From NCBI RefSeq assembly GCF_002869745.1, contig NZ_PNOS01000015.1:1-64000 (forward strand): DNA of 64,000 nucleotides, given 5' to 3'. Made by a program: the position numbers and the translations under genes. The notes under the pieces were generated by a model that saw only the letters and a program-made list of their open reading frames with translations, searched no databases and was not told where the DNA came from. The stretch is from Oceaniglobus roseus. GTDB taxonomy: Bacteria; Pseudomonadota; Alphaproteobacteria; Rhodobacterales; Rhodobacteraceae. This document shows positions 8,797-16,032 of this stretch, piece after piece; position 1 is the first letter of the stretch, and each line of letters starts with the position of its first letter.

Positions 8797-10458
8797 ATGA
8801 TCGTGCTTGCTGCACATCTGGCGGCAGCCGTCGCGCTCCTGCTCTGGGCGGTGCGCCTGATCCGGACCGGGGTCGAGCGCGCCTTCATGCCCGAGCTGAA
8901 GCGCCTGCTCAGGACACTGTCGTCGAACCGCCTGTCCGCCGCCGCCAGCGGCGGTGCCGCAGCCATGCTGTTTCAGAGCTCGACCGCCGTGGCGCTGATC
9001 GGCGCGGGCTTCGCGGTCTCCGGCATGCTCGCCGCGCCCGCGGCCCTGGCCCTGATCCTCGGCGCCGACCTCGGCTCGGCGCTGCTGACCCAGATCCTCG
9101 TCCTGCCGATCGACGACATCGTGCCCTTCGCGCTGATCCTGGGCGTCGCCGCCTTCTTCCGCGCGCAAAGCCGCAAGGCCAAGCAGGCCGGGCGCATCGT
9201 CATCGGCTTCGCGCTGGTGCTGATCGCCCTCGGCATGATCGGCGAGGCCACCGCCCCCATCGGCGAGAATCCCATCGTACAGTCGATCGCCGCCTACTTC
9301 CGCACCGACCTGCTCAGCGCCTTCGTCATCGGCGCGCTGCTGGCCTGGGCGATGCATTCGACCATCGCCGCGGTGCTGACCTTCGCCACGTTCGCCGCGG
9401 GCGGGCTGATCGCCGCGCCGGTGGCCTTCGCGCTGGTCATCGGCGCAAACCTCGGCGGCGCGCTGATCCCGCTCGCCCTGCTCTGGCAGTCCGAACGCCC
9501 CGCGCGCCTGGTCCTCGCGGGCAACCTCGTCGCGCGCGGCACCACGACGCTGCTGTTCCTCGCGCTGTTCCTCGAAGGCGTTCTCGGCCCCGACCTCATC
9601 GGCGGCAGTCCCGGCCAGCAGGCCGTCACCCTACACATCGCGCTGAACGCCGCGATGGTCGCCCTCGCCCTGCCCTTCACCACCCCGCTGGTCGCCCTGG
9701 CCGACCGCGTGCTGCCCCGCGACGCGCGCCCCACGGCCGCCGCCGTCTCGGCCCTCGACCCCGAGGCGCTGGACACCCCCGGCCTCGCCCTGGCCTGCGG
9801 GCAGCGGGAACTGCTGCGCATGGCCGAGACCGTGCAGGCCATTCTCGTGCCCGCGATGCAACTTTTCCGCAGCTGGGATCCCGAACTCGCCCGTGCCATC
9901 GACCTGCGCGAGAACGCCATCGACCGGATGCATTTCGACACCAAGATCTACATCTCGCGCCTGCGCCAGACCGGACTCGCGCCCGAGGACGAGAAGCGCA
10001 CGCTCGACATCGTGGCCCTGGCCAACAACCTGGAGGAGGCCGCCGACCGCGTCGCCGTGAACCTCACCGCGCTGGCCCGCAAGATGCACGACCAGGCGCT
10101 CACCTTCTCGCCCGAGGGACTGGCCGAGCTCGAGGATTTCCACGACCAGATCGTGACCAACGGCCAGCTGGCCCTCAGCGTCCTGACCACCGGCGATGCC
10201 GAGGCCGCGCGCCAGCTCGTCGCCGAGAAGGACCGCATCCGCGGCGAGGAGCAGGCGTTGCAGGAGCGTCACCTGCGCCGCCTCCAGCAGGGCAGCACCG
10301 CCAGCATCGAGACCTCGAACATCCACCAGGAGGTGTTGCGCCTGCTGAAGCAGATCAACGCCGCGTTGACCTATGTCGCCTATCCCATCGCGGAGGAGAC
10401 CGGCGACCTGCTGTCGACCCGTCTCGCCCGACGCACCGACGCAAGGCAGCCCGCATGA
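8797..10458 (+). CDS. Na+/phosphate cotransporter family protein with PhoU-like domain
   Basis: Inner-membrane symporter of 553 residues related to NptA/YjbB. The N-terminal half (about 1-300) has eight or so hydrophobic segments and the family repeats: MLFQSSTAVALIGAG in the first inverted half and MHSTIAAVLTFATF in the second (the usual QSS is HS-like here). The C-terminal 200 residues are soluble and helical (LRENAIDRMHFDTK, ANNLEEAADRVAVNL), as in PhoU-like regulatory domains. The family moves phosphate with Na+, in either direction depending on member. It is divergent from the DeoR/phn array and overlaps the NUDIX gene by four bases. Confidence 0.88.
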   Translation: MIVLAAHLAAAVALLLWAVRLIRTGVERAFMPELKRLLRTLSSNRLSAAASGGAAAMLFQSSTAVALIGAGFAVSGMLAAPAALALILGADLGSALLTQILVLPIDDIVPFALILGVAAFFRAQSRKAKQAGRIVIGFALVLIALGMIGEATAPIGENPIVQSIAAYFRTDLLSAFVIGALLAWAMHSTIAAVLTFATFAAGGLIAAPVAFALVIGANLGGALIPLALLWQSERPARLVLAGNLVARGTTTLLFLALFLEGVLGPDLIGGSPGQQAVTLHIALNAAMVALALPFTTPLVALADRVLPRDARPTAAAVSALDPEALDTPGLALACGQRELLRMAETVQAILVPAMQLFRSWDPELARAIDLRENAIDRMHFDTKIYISRLRQTGLAPEDEKRTLDIVALANNLEEAADRVAVNLTALARKMHDQALTFSPEGLAELEDFHDQIVTNGQLALSVLTTGDAEAARQLVAEKDRIRGEEQALQERHLRRLQQGSTASIETSNIHQEVLRLLKQINAALTYVAYPIAEETGDLLSTRLARRTDARQPA

Positions 10459-10913
10459 AGACCCCCGCCGACCAGATCGCCGCCCTGCCCGTCCACTGGG
10501 ACAAGTCCGGCAAGCTGCGCGTGCTCATGGTCACGTCGCGCGACACCGGCCGTTGGGTGATGCCGAAGGGCTGGTTGATGGACGGCAAGAAGCCCTGGCA
10601 GGCCGCGAAGATCGAGGCGCTCGAGGAAGCGGGCGCCACCGGCTTCATCTCCGACGAACCGCTCGGCACCTACGATTACGTCAAGGACGCGGGCCGCCGC
10701 GGAAGCGTGCTGTGCCGCGTCACGGTCTATCCGATGATGGTCGACCGGCTGAAGCCGCGCTGGAAGGAGCGGAAGGAAAGGAAGCGGCACTGGTTCTCGA
10801 TCAAGAAAGCCGCGAAGCTCGTGAACGAGAAGGACCTGACCGAGCTGCTGAAGGACCTGGCGAAGAACCCCGAGAAGTTGCGCCACATCGAGGAGAAGCG
10901 CCGCGCCTCCTGA
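10455..10913 (+). CDS. NUDIX hydrolase (DIPP-like)
   Basis: Cytoplasmic pyrophosphohydrolase of 152 residues. The fold is marked by WVMPKGWLMDGK and the NUDIX box ending IEALEEAGATG. Against the consensus GX5EX7REUXEEXGU the first Glu is Lys and the Arg is Ile, but the metal-binding Glu cluster is retained. The WVMPKGW lead-in is typical of diphosphoinositol-polyphosphate-type NUDIX proteins. The ATG overlaps the symporter stop (ATGA), so the two are co-translated. A role in (poly)phosphate-containing metabolite turnover fits the context. Confidence 0.85.
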   Translation: MKTPADQIAALPVHWDKSGKLRVLMVTSRDTGRWVMPKGWLMDGKKPWQAAKIEALEEAGATGFISDEPLGTYDYVKDAGRRGSVLCRVTVYPMMVDRLKPRWKERKERKRHWFSIKKAAKLVNEKDLTELLKDLAKNPEKLRHIEEKRRAS

Positions 10914-10922
10914 CACGGCCGC

Positions 10923-11318
10923 TCAGGCGAAGGGATCAACAAGCCTCAGCCTCCCTTCGACCAGGAGCCCGCCGTGCATGTCCTCGCTCCAGAGCGTCGT
11001 GCAGCCCGCCAGCAGCGCCGCCGCGACGATCATCCCGTCATAGACCGCGAAGCCGTAGCGTTCCGCCAGCGCGCGCCCCACGTCGTGGGTCTCGGCCGTC
11101 AGCGGCTCGACCGGGCAGAGCGCACGGACCCCGGCCAGGAACGCTGCCGTCTCGGTCCAGTCCATCCCCGCCTTGCGCCGACAGTTCACCGCCGCCTCGT
11201 TCAGCACCTGCACGCTGATCCGCGGCCGCCGCGCCAGCACCGCTTCGGCCCGGTCCGCCTTCGCGCCCTCGCCCAGCAGGTACAGCACCACGTTGGTGTC
11301 CGCGAACTCATCGCTCAT
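10923..11318 (-). CDS. vapC: VapC-family PIN-domain toxin
   Basis: PIN-domain ribonuclease toxin of 131 residues. Conserved acidic residues are visible: Asp in FADTNVVLYLL (residue 7), Glu in LNEAAVN (about 40) and Asp in VYDGMIVAAALL (about 95). The start overlaps the antitoxin end by 11 bp, the normal antitoxin-first arrangement. It is convergent with the NUDIX gene, with nine bases between stops. The likely role is plasmid or island maintenance. Confidence 0.85.
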   Translation of the reverse strand: MSDEFADTNVVLYLLGEGAKADRAEAVLARRPRISVQVLNEAAVNCRRKAGMDWTETAAFLAGVRALCPVEPLTAETHDVGRALAERYGFAVYDGMIVAAALLAGCTTLWSEDMHGGLLVEGRLRLVDPFA

Positions 11319-11535
11319 GGGCGGCGTCGCGGCTCAGCTGCCCACCTTCGGGCAGCCGCCCGCGGAACCGGCGCAGCCCGGCCAGAACCTCCTCGGCCGC
11401 GGGGGCCCGGCGCACGGTCAACGCGCCCTCGCCCGCCACCAGCTCCACCTGGTCGCCCTCCTTCAGCCCCAGCTCGCGCGCCAGCGCCGCGGGCAGGCGC
11501 ACCGCCAGCGAATTGCCCCACTTCGCCACCTGCAT
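11308..11535 (-). CDS. vapB: VapB-type AbrB-fold antitoxin
   Basis: DNA-binding antitoxin of 75 residues with a SpoVT/AbrB swapped-hairpin domain: MQVAKWGNSLAVRLPAAL followed by LGLKEGDQVEL. The ATG at 11535 is preceded by GGAGGATCC, so upstream in-frame residues are excluded. The C-terminal 25 residues (VLAGLRRFRGRLPEG) would bind the toxin. It overlaps vapC by 11 bp. Confidence 0.85.
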   Translation of the reverse strand: MQVAKWGNSLAVRLPAALARELGLKEGDQVELVAGEGALTVRRAPAAEEVLAGLRRFRGRLPEGGQLSRDAAHER

Positions 11536-11627
11536 CCCGGATCCTCCGCCACGGATAGACATCGCAGGAAATGTATATCCAAAGCCGTCGCGGAACAAGG
11601 CGGCGCGCATTCGGCGTCAGGGATCGT

Positions 11628-12626
11628 TCAGACCGACTCCCGATCCAGCAGCGTGCACTCGACCTTGATCTGGTCATGCCCGTTCTGCAGCCCGCCCGCC
11701 ATGTCCAGCAGCATCTCGGCCGCCATGGCGCCCATCTCGTAATGCGGCAGGATCAGCGTCGTCAGCGGCGGGCGCATGAACTGCGCGATCTCGCGGTTGT
11801 CGAAGCCGACCACCGAGACGTCCTCCGGGATCCGCTTGCCCATCTCCTTCAACGCGTCATAGCAGCCGACCGCCATCATGTCGTTGGCGCAGAAGAAGGC
11901 GTCGGGCGGATCGGCCAGCGCCATCATCTGCCGCGTCCCCTCGTACCCCGCCGACGGCTCCCAGTTGCCGGGGAACACCAGCGCGGGGTCGAAGGGCAGA
12001 TCGTTGCTGGCCAGCGCCTGGCGATAGCCGCGCAGGCGGTCGCGGGTCGCGTCCAGACCGTCCTGCCCGTTGATCAGCCCGATCCGCCTGCGCCCGGCGT
12101 CGATCAGCCGCTGCGTGGCCGTCCGCCCGCCCACAAGCTCTCCGGGCAGGATCGAGGGCAGCTTGCGCCCAGGATCGTAGCAGTTGACCAGCACCGCGGG
12201 CAGATCGAAGACCAGCGGCGGCGGGTCCAGCCGTCGGGTCAGCATCGTGCCGAGGATCAGGCCCAGCACCGACTGGCGGCCCAGCTGCTCCAGCGCCTGG
12301 CGTTCCAGATCGTCGTCGCCGCGCAGCACCGCGAGGGTCATCGTGACGCCGTGTTCCAGCGCCTTCTCGCGCGCGCCCTCGAAGGCCATGGGCATCCAGG
12401 GATCGGTGGTCAGCTCGTCGACGACGAAACCGATGGTCTTGCTCTCGGCCGGGCTGCGCTTCGTGGTCCGGCGCACCAGGCGATAGCCCAGCTCCTCGGC
12501 CGCCTCGCGCACCTTCTTGCGTGTGGATGCGCTCAGCCGGGCGCGGGCGCTGCTGTTCAGGACCAACGAAACGGTCGCCTGCGAGACCCCTGCCCGCGCG
12601 GCCACGTCCATCATCGTCGGTTTCAC
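11628..12626 (-). CDS. LacI-family transcriptional regulator
   Basis: Sugar-responsive repressor of 332 residues. The helix-turn-helix and hinge are in residues 4-60 (MMDVAARAGVSQATVSLVLN). A periplasmic-binding-protein-like effector domain follows (IGFVVDELTTDPWMP, DAFFCANDMMAVGCYDAL, VSVVGFDN). The start is GTG at 12626 with the ribosome binding site GGGAGAGGAAC; an upstream in-frame ATG is less likely. It lies 58 bp after the sugar permease on the same strand, so it may be the last gene of the transporter operon and probably controls it. Confidence 0.9.
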   Translation of the reverse strand: MKPTMMDVAARAGVSQATVSLVLNSSARARLSASTRKKVREAAEELGYRLVRRTTKRSPAESKTIGFVVDELTTDPWMPMAFEGAREKALEHGVTMTLAVLRGDDDLERQALEQLGRQSVLGLILGTMLTRRLDPPPLVFDLPAVLVNCYDPGRKLPSILPGELVGGRTATQRLIDAGRRRIGLINGQDGLDATRDRLRGYRQALASNDLPFDPALVFPGNWEPSAGYEGTRQMMALADPPDAFFCANDMMAVGCYDALKEMGKRIPEDVSVVGFDNREIAQFMRPPLTTLILPHYEMGAMAAEMLLDMAGGLQNGHDQIKVECTLLDRESV

Positions 12627-12684
12627 GCGTTCCTCTCCCTGCGACACGCGGCGGGCATATCCGCTTGCCCGGGCGGCGTCCATA

Positions 12685-13677
12685 TCAGCGTTGCATGTGC
12701 CGGATGCGGTCGAAGGCCACGGCGATCAGGATGAAGGTGCCGATGAACATGCCCTGCCAGAAGGTCGAGATCCCGAGCAGGATCAGCGAGTTCCGGATCA
12801 CCTCGATCAGCAGCGCGCCGACGACCGCGCCCAGCACCGTCCCCTCGCCGCCGTTCAGGTTGGCGCCGCCGATGACGGCGGCCGCGATCACCGTCAGCTC
12901 CATCGCGGTGCCGAGGTTCGTCGTCACGCTGCCGAGCCACCCGGCCATCAGGATTCCCGCGAGCCCCGCGGTGAAGGCCGAGAACATGTAGATCGACACC
13001 TTGATCGGGCGCACGGAAATGCCCGTGAGCACCGCCGCCTGCTCGTTCGAGCCGATGGCGAAGACGTATTGGCCCCACCGCGCCCAGCGGAAGACGAAGG
13101 CCATGACCAGCGTCAGCGCCAGCAGGGCGAACAGCGGATGCGGCAAGCCCAGGGTCGATCCGCCGCCGACCCAGAGCAGAAGGTCGTGGTCGGGCCCGAA
13201 GCTCCAGATCATCTTGTTGTCGGACAGCACCATCGCGGCCGACCGCGCCGCCGACAGCATCCCGAGCGTGACCACGAACGACGGCATCCCGGCATAGGCG
13301 ATCAGCACGCCGTTGATCAGCCCGATCGCCAGCGAGGCTCCGATCGCCGCCGCCGCGCCGATCCAGAACGGCCAGCCCGCCGCCATGACGACGCTGATCA
13401 CCATGGCCGACATGACCACGGTCGAGCCCACGGACAGGTCGATTCCGCCCGAGGCGATCACCGCCGTCATGCCGATGGCGATGATCGCGACGAAGGCGAA
13501 GTTCCGCGAGACGTTGAACAGGTTCCGCTGGGTCGCAAAGGCATCGGTCATGACGCTGAGCGCGAGGCAGGCCAGAAGCGCCGCCAGGAAGACCCAGAAG
13601 ACCTGGTGGTTGATCAGATGCGACAGGGGGCCGCGGTTCCGGCTCTGGGCGATGGCGGAGTCGAGGGTGGATGTCAT
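12685..13677 (-). CDS. Sugar ABC transporter permease (RbsC/FrcC type)
   Basis: Inner-membrane permease, 330 residues, about nine hydrophobic segments. The family signature IAIGMTAVIASGGIDLSVGS is near residue 70, and VIAAAVIGGANLNGGEGTVLG is near residue 265; both are hallmarks of the RbsC/XylH/FrcC class. It follows the ATPase gene by 10 bp. It imports a monosaccharide or sugar alcohol of unknown identity. Confidence 0.9.
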   Translation of the reverse strand: MTSTLDSAIAQSRNRGPLSHLINHQVFWVFLAALLACLALSVMTDAFATQRNLFNVSRNFAFVAIIAIGMTAVIASGGIDLSVGSTVVMSAMVISVVMAAGWPFWIGAAAAIGASLAIGLINGVLIAYAGMPSFVVTLGMLSAARSAAMVLSDNKMIWSFGPDHDLLLWVGGGSTLGLPHPLFALLALTLVMAFVFRWARWGQYVFAIGSNEQAAVLTGISVRPIKVSIYMFSAFTAGLAGILMAGWLGSVTTNLGTAMELTVIAAAVIGGANLNGGEGTVLGAVVGALLIEVIRNSLILLGISTFWQGMFIGTFILIAVAFDRIRHMQR

Positions 13678-13687
13678 GGCGTCCTCC

Positions 13688-14428
13688 TCAGGCGTATTCG
13701 ATGGCGCCGGTGATGAGGCCCGTGACCTCCTCGGGCGAACTCTGGCGGACCGGCTTGCTGGCGACGAGGCTGCCGCGCCGCAGCACCGCGATCCGGTCGG
13801 CGACGGAGAAGACGTCGGGCATCCGGTGGCTGATCAGCACGACGCTGATCCCCTCGTCGCGCAGGTGCCGGATAAGGTCCAGCACCTCGGCCACCTGCCG
13901 GACCGAGATCGCGGCGGTCGGCTCGTCCAGCAGCACGATCCGCGCCTTCGACAGCAGCGTGCGGGCGATGGCGACCGCCTGCCGCTGCCCGCCCGACATC
14001 CGCCGCACCACGTCGCGGGGGCGGGTCTCGGACTTCAGCTGGGCGAACAGCTGCCCCGCCTGCCGGTGCATTGCGGGATAGTCGATCAGCCGCAGCGGCC
14101 CGAGCTTGCGCACCGGCTCGCGCCCCAGGAACACGTTCGAGGCCGCGGTCAGGTGATCGCACAGGGCCAGGTCCTGATACACCACCTCGATCCCCGCGCG
14201 CTGCGCGTCGATGGGGCGGTGGAAGTCGATCTTCCTGCCGTCGATCCGGATCTCGCCCGACGAGGGGCGGAAGTTGCCGGCGATGATCTTCACCAGCGTC
14301 GACTTGCCCGCCCCGTTGTCGCCCATCAGGCCCATGACCTCGCCCGCGCCAAGCTCCAGCGAGACGTTCTCCAGCGCGCGGATGGCGCCGAAGTTGCGGG
14401 AAATGCCTTTCAGACTCAGCCGCTCCAT
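13688..14428 (-). CDS. Sugar ABC transporter ATPase (single-domain, FrcA type)
   Basis: Cytoplasmic ATPase of 246 residues with one nucleotide-binding domain, unlike the fused two-domain RbsA. Motifs are Walker A GDNGAGKST, signature MSGGQRQAVAIAR and Walker B IVLLDEPTAA, with H-loop SHRMPDVF. The ATG at 14428 has GGAGGGG just upstream; a GTG at 14434 is possible. The gene is divergent from the binding-protein gene, so the transporter is split into two transcription units. Confidence 0.88.
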   Translation of the reverse strand: MERLSLKGISRNFGAIRALENVSLELGAGEVMGLMGDNGAGKSTLVKIIAGNFRPSSGEIRIDGRKIDFHRPIDAQRAGIEVVYQDLALCDHLTAASNVFLGREPVRKLGPLRLIDYPAMHRQAGQLFAQLKSETRPRDVVRRMSGGQRQAVAIARTLLSKARIVLLDEPTAAISVRQVAEVLDLIRHLRDEGISVVLISHRMPDVFSVADRIAVLRRGSLVASKPVRQSSPEEVTGLITGAIEYA

Positions 14429-14491
14429 GCGCACCCCTCCCCGGATGGCCCTGCTCCGGTCGGCGCCGGATTCGGGCCCGAGTTTATCGGC

Positions 14492-14539
14492 TTGCTAATC
14501 AAATTCCAGACTTGACCGATTAATATTAGCAAATATGCT
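14492..14539. promoter_or_regulatory. Sugar-transporter divergent promoter with inverted repeat
   Basis: A plus-strand sigma70-like promoter is visible: TTGACC at 14512-14517, 16-bp spacer, TATGCT at 14534-14539. It drives the binding-protein gene. It is bracketed by the inverted repeat TTGCTAAT (14492-14499) and ATTAGCAA (14525-14532), and a second small symmetry AGCA-AATA-TGCT covers the -10. On the minus strand CTGGAA-N17-TAAACT could serve the ATPase-permease unit. The linked LacI regulator is the obvious candidate to bind here. The region from 14540 to 14760 is an untranslated leader of about 215 bases with no gene. Confidence 0.55.
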
Positions 14540-14760
14540 GCCCTTCATTAGCGCATTGTTTGTACCGTCGCCGGGAAGGACGTCGCGTACCGGAATCCCG
14601 GTCGCGCCCCTTCGGCCACGACGTGCAGTCGGACGGGAGGTCGGTTTTCGAGCGGGCGTGGCAGCTTCGGCAATCGGGGGGCGCCACGCATAACCGAAGG
14701 TCCGGGCCGAACCCGGGCCGGGCCCCAACGCGGGCGGATCTTTCACTGGGAGGAGAGAAA

Positions 14761-15753
14761 TTGAAACGCAAGATAAGCATGTTGGCGGCCGCTGGCGTCG
14801 CCGCCCTGGCCGCGGGGTCCGCCCTGGCGCAGGATTCGAAGACCTTGGCCATCGTGGTCAAGGGGCTCGACAACCCGTTCTTCGAGCAGATCAACCTCGG
14901 CTGCAAGAAGTGGATGGAGGAGCACGCGGACAGCGAGTACAAGTGCCTCTACACCGGCCCCGCCTCCTCCGCCGACGAGGCGGGCGAGGTGCAGATCGTC
15001 GATGACCTGCTGTCCAAGGGCGTCGCGGCCATCGCCATTTCGCCCTCGAACGCGCCGGCCATGGCGAACCGCATCCGCGACATCGCCCCCTCGGTGCCGG
15101 TGATGACGGTGGACGCCGATTTCCTCGAGCAGGACCGCGACCTGCGCAAGACCTACCTCGGCACCGACAACTACCTCATGGGCGTCAAGATGGCCGAGGA
15201 GGCGGCGAAGCTGAAGCCCGAGGGCGGGACGGTCTGCCTGCAGCTCGGCAACGTCGCCGCCGACAACATCAACGCCCGCGCCCAGGGTTTCCGCGACACG
15301 GCGGGGGGCGAGAAGGGCATCGACCGGCTGACCGGACAGGGCGGCTGGACCGAGATCGAGGGCTGCCCGGTCTTCACCAACGACCAGGCCGACCTCGCCA
15401 ACCAGCAGATGTCCGACGTTTTCACCGCGAACCCGGACCTCGACGCCTTCGTGCTCGTCGGCGGATGGGCGCAGTTCGCGCCGCAGGCCTATGCGCAGGT
15501 GACGGATCAGGTGATGGACAAGCTCAACGCGAAGGAGCTTGTCATCATCGCCGGCGACACGCTGCCGCCGCAGACCAAGGCCTTCCGCGAAGGGCGCAGC
15601 CACGCCCAGGTCGGCCAGCGGCCGTTCGAGATGGGTCTGCGCGCGCCCGACGTGATGATCCAGCTCATCAACGGCGAAAGCGTGGAAGATCCGCTGTTCA
15701 CCGGCCTCGACGTCTGCAATGGCGACGATCCGGGCTTCTGCAAGGACAACTGA
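14761..15753 (+). CDS. Periplasmic sugar-binding protein
   Basis: Type I periplasmic-binding protein (RbsB-like), 330 residues. The start is TTG at 14761 after a very strong ribosome binding site (GGGAGGAGAG). This initiation gives a clean signal peptide MKRKISMLAAAGVAALAAG ending ALAQ near residue 24. The core has GLDNPFFEQINLGCKKW, IAISPSNAPAM and TYLGTDNYLMGVKMAEEA. The protein has four Cys (GCKKW, YKCLY, VCLQL, GCPVF) plus CNGDDPGFC at the C-terminus, suggesting disulfides in the periplasm. It works with the divergent permease and ATPase. Ligand unknown. Confidence 0.9.
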   Translation: MKRKISMLAAAGVAALAAGSALAQDSKTLAIVVKGLDNPFFEQINLGCKKWMEEHADSEYKCLYTGPASSADEAGEVQIVDDLLSKGVAAIAISPSNAPAMANRIRDIAPSVPVMTVDADFLEQDRDLRKTYLGTDNYLMGVKMAEEAAKLKPEGGTVCLQLGNVAADNINARAQGFRDTAGGEKGIDRLTGQGGWTEIEGCPVFTNDQADLANQQMSDVFTANPDLDAFVLVGGWAQFAPQAYAQVTDQVMDKLNAKELVIIAGDTLPPQTKAFREGRSHAQVGQRPFEMGLRAPDVMIQLINGESVEDPLFTGLDVCNGDDPGFCKDN

Positions 15754-15788
15754 CGCCCGCGTCTCGCGGGCCCGGACAAGGCCCCCGC

Positions 15789-15814
15789 CTGCGCCCCGCC
15801 CCGGCGGGGCGCAG
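15789..15814 (+). terminator. GC-rich hairpin without U tract
   Basis: Perfect 12-bp inverted repeat (CTGCGCCCCGCC / GGCGGGGCGCAG) with a two-base centre, 35 bp after the sugar-binding-protein stop. No T run follows, so it may protect the 3' end of the mRNA or pause transcription rather than terminate it. A better terminator follows at 15917. Confidence 0.4.
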
Positions 15815-15916
15815 TGCGTTCGACCCCGGGGCATCTGTCGCACGTCCGGAGTCCCGCATCCGGGCGGGGCGCACCCCGGCCACAGCCACGCTGGACCTTT
15901 CCCCGCTCCGCCAAAG

Positions 15917-15960
15917 GCCGCCGCCCGGTGCATCGACCGGCCCGGCGGCATGTTTTTTTT
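15917..15960 (+). terminator. Intrinsic terminator of the sugar-binding-protein unit
   Basis: Hairpin with outer stem GCCGCCG/CGGCGGC, internal loop, inner stem CGGT/ACCG and a GCATCG loop, followed after two bases and a G by eight consecutive T residues (15953-15960). It ends just before the EcfG-like promoter of the next gene and so insulates the stress block from the sugar locus. Confidence 0.75.
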
Positions 15961-15962
15961 CT

Positions 15963-15987
15963 GGAACGTTCCCGTGATGAGCCTGTT
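15963..15987 (+). promoter_or_regulatory. EcfG-like general-stress promoter
   Basis: GGAAC (15963-15967), 17-bp spacer, GTT (15985-15987), about 46 bp upstream of the ATG of the exported repeat protein. This fits the alphaproteobacterial EcfG/RpoE2 consensus (GGAAC, N16-17, GTT). It immediately follows a T-tract terminator, a position expected of a new transcription start. Confidence 0.65.
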
Positions 15988-16032
15988 CGAGGGGCCAGAC
16001 AGAACTTCTACACGGAAGAAAGGCATACCATC

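Noticed and set aside
15789-15814. Integron or phage attachment-like palindrome
   Set aside because: No integrase nearby; position after a stop codon fits a transcript-end hairpin.
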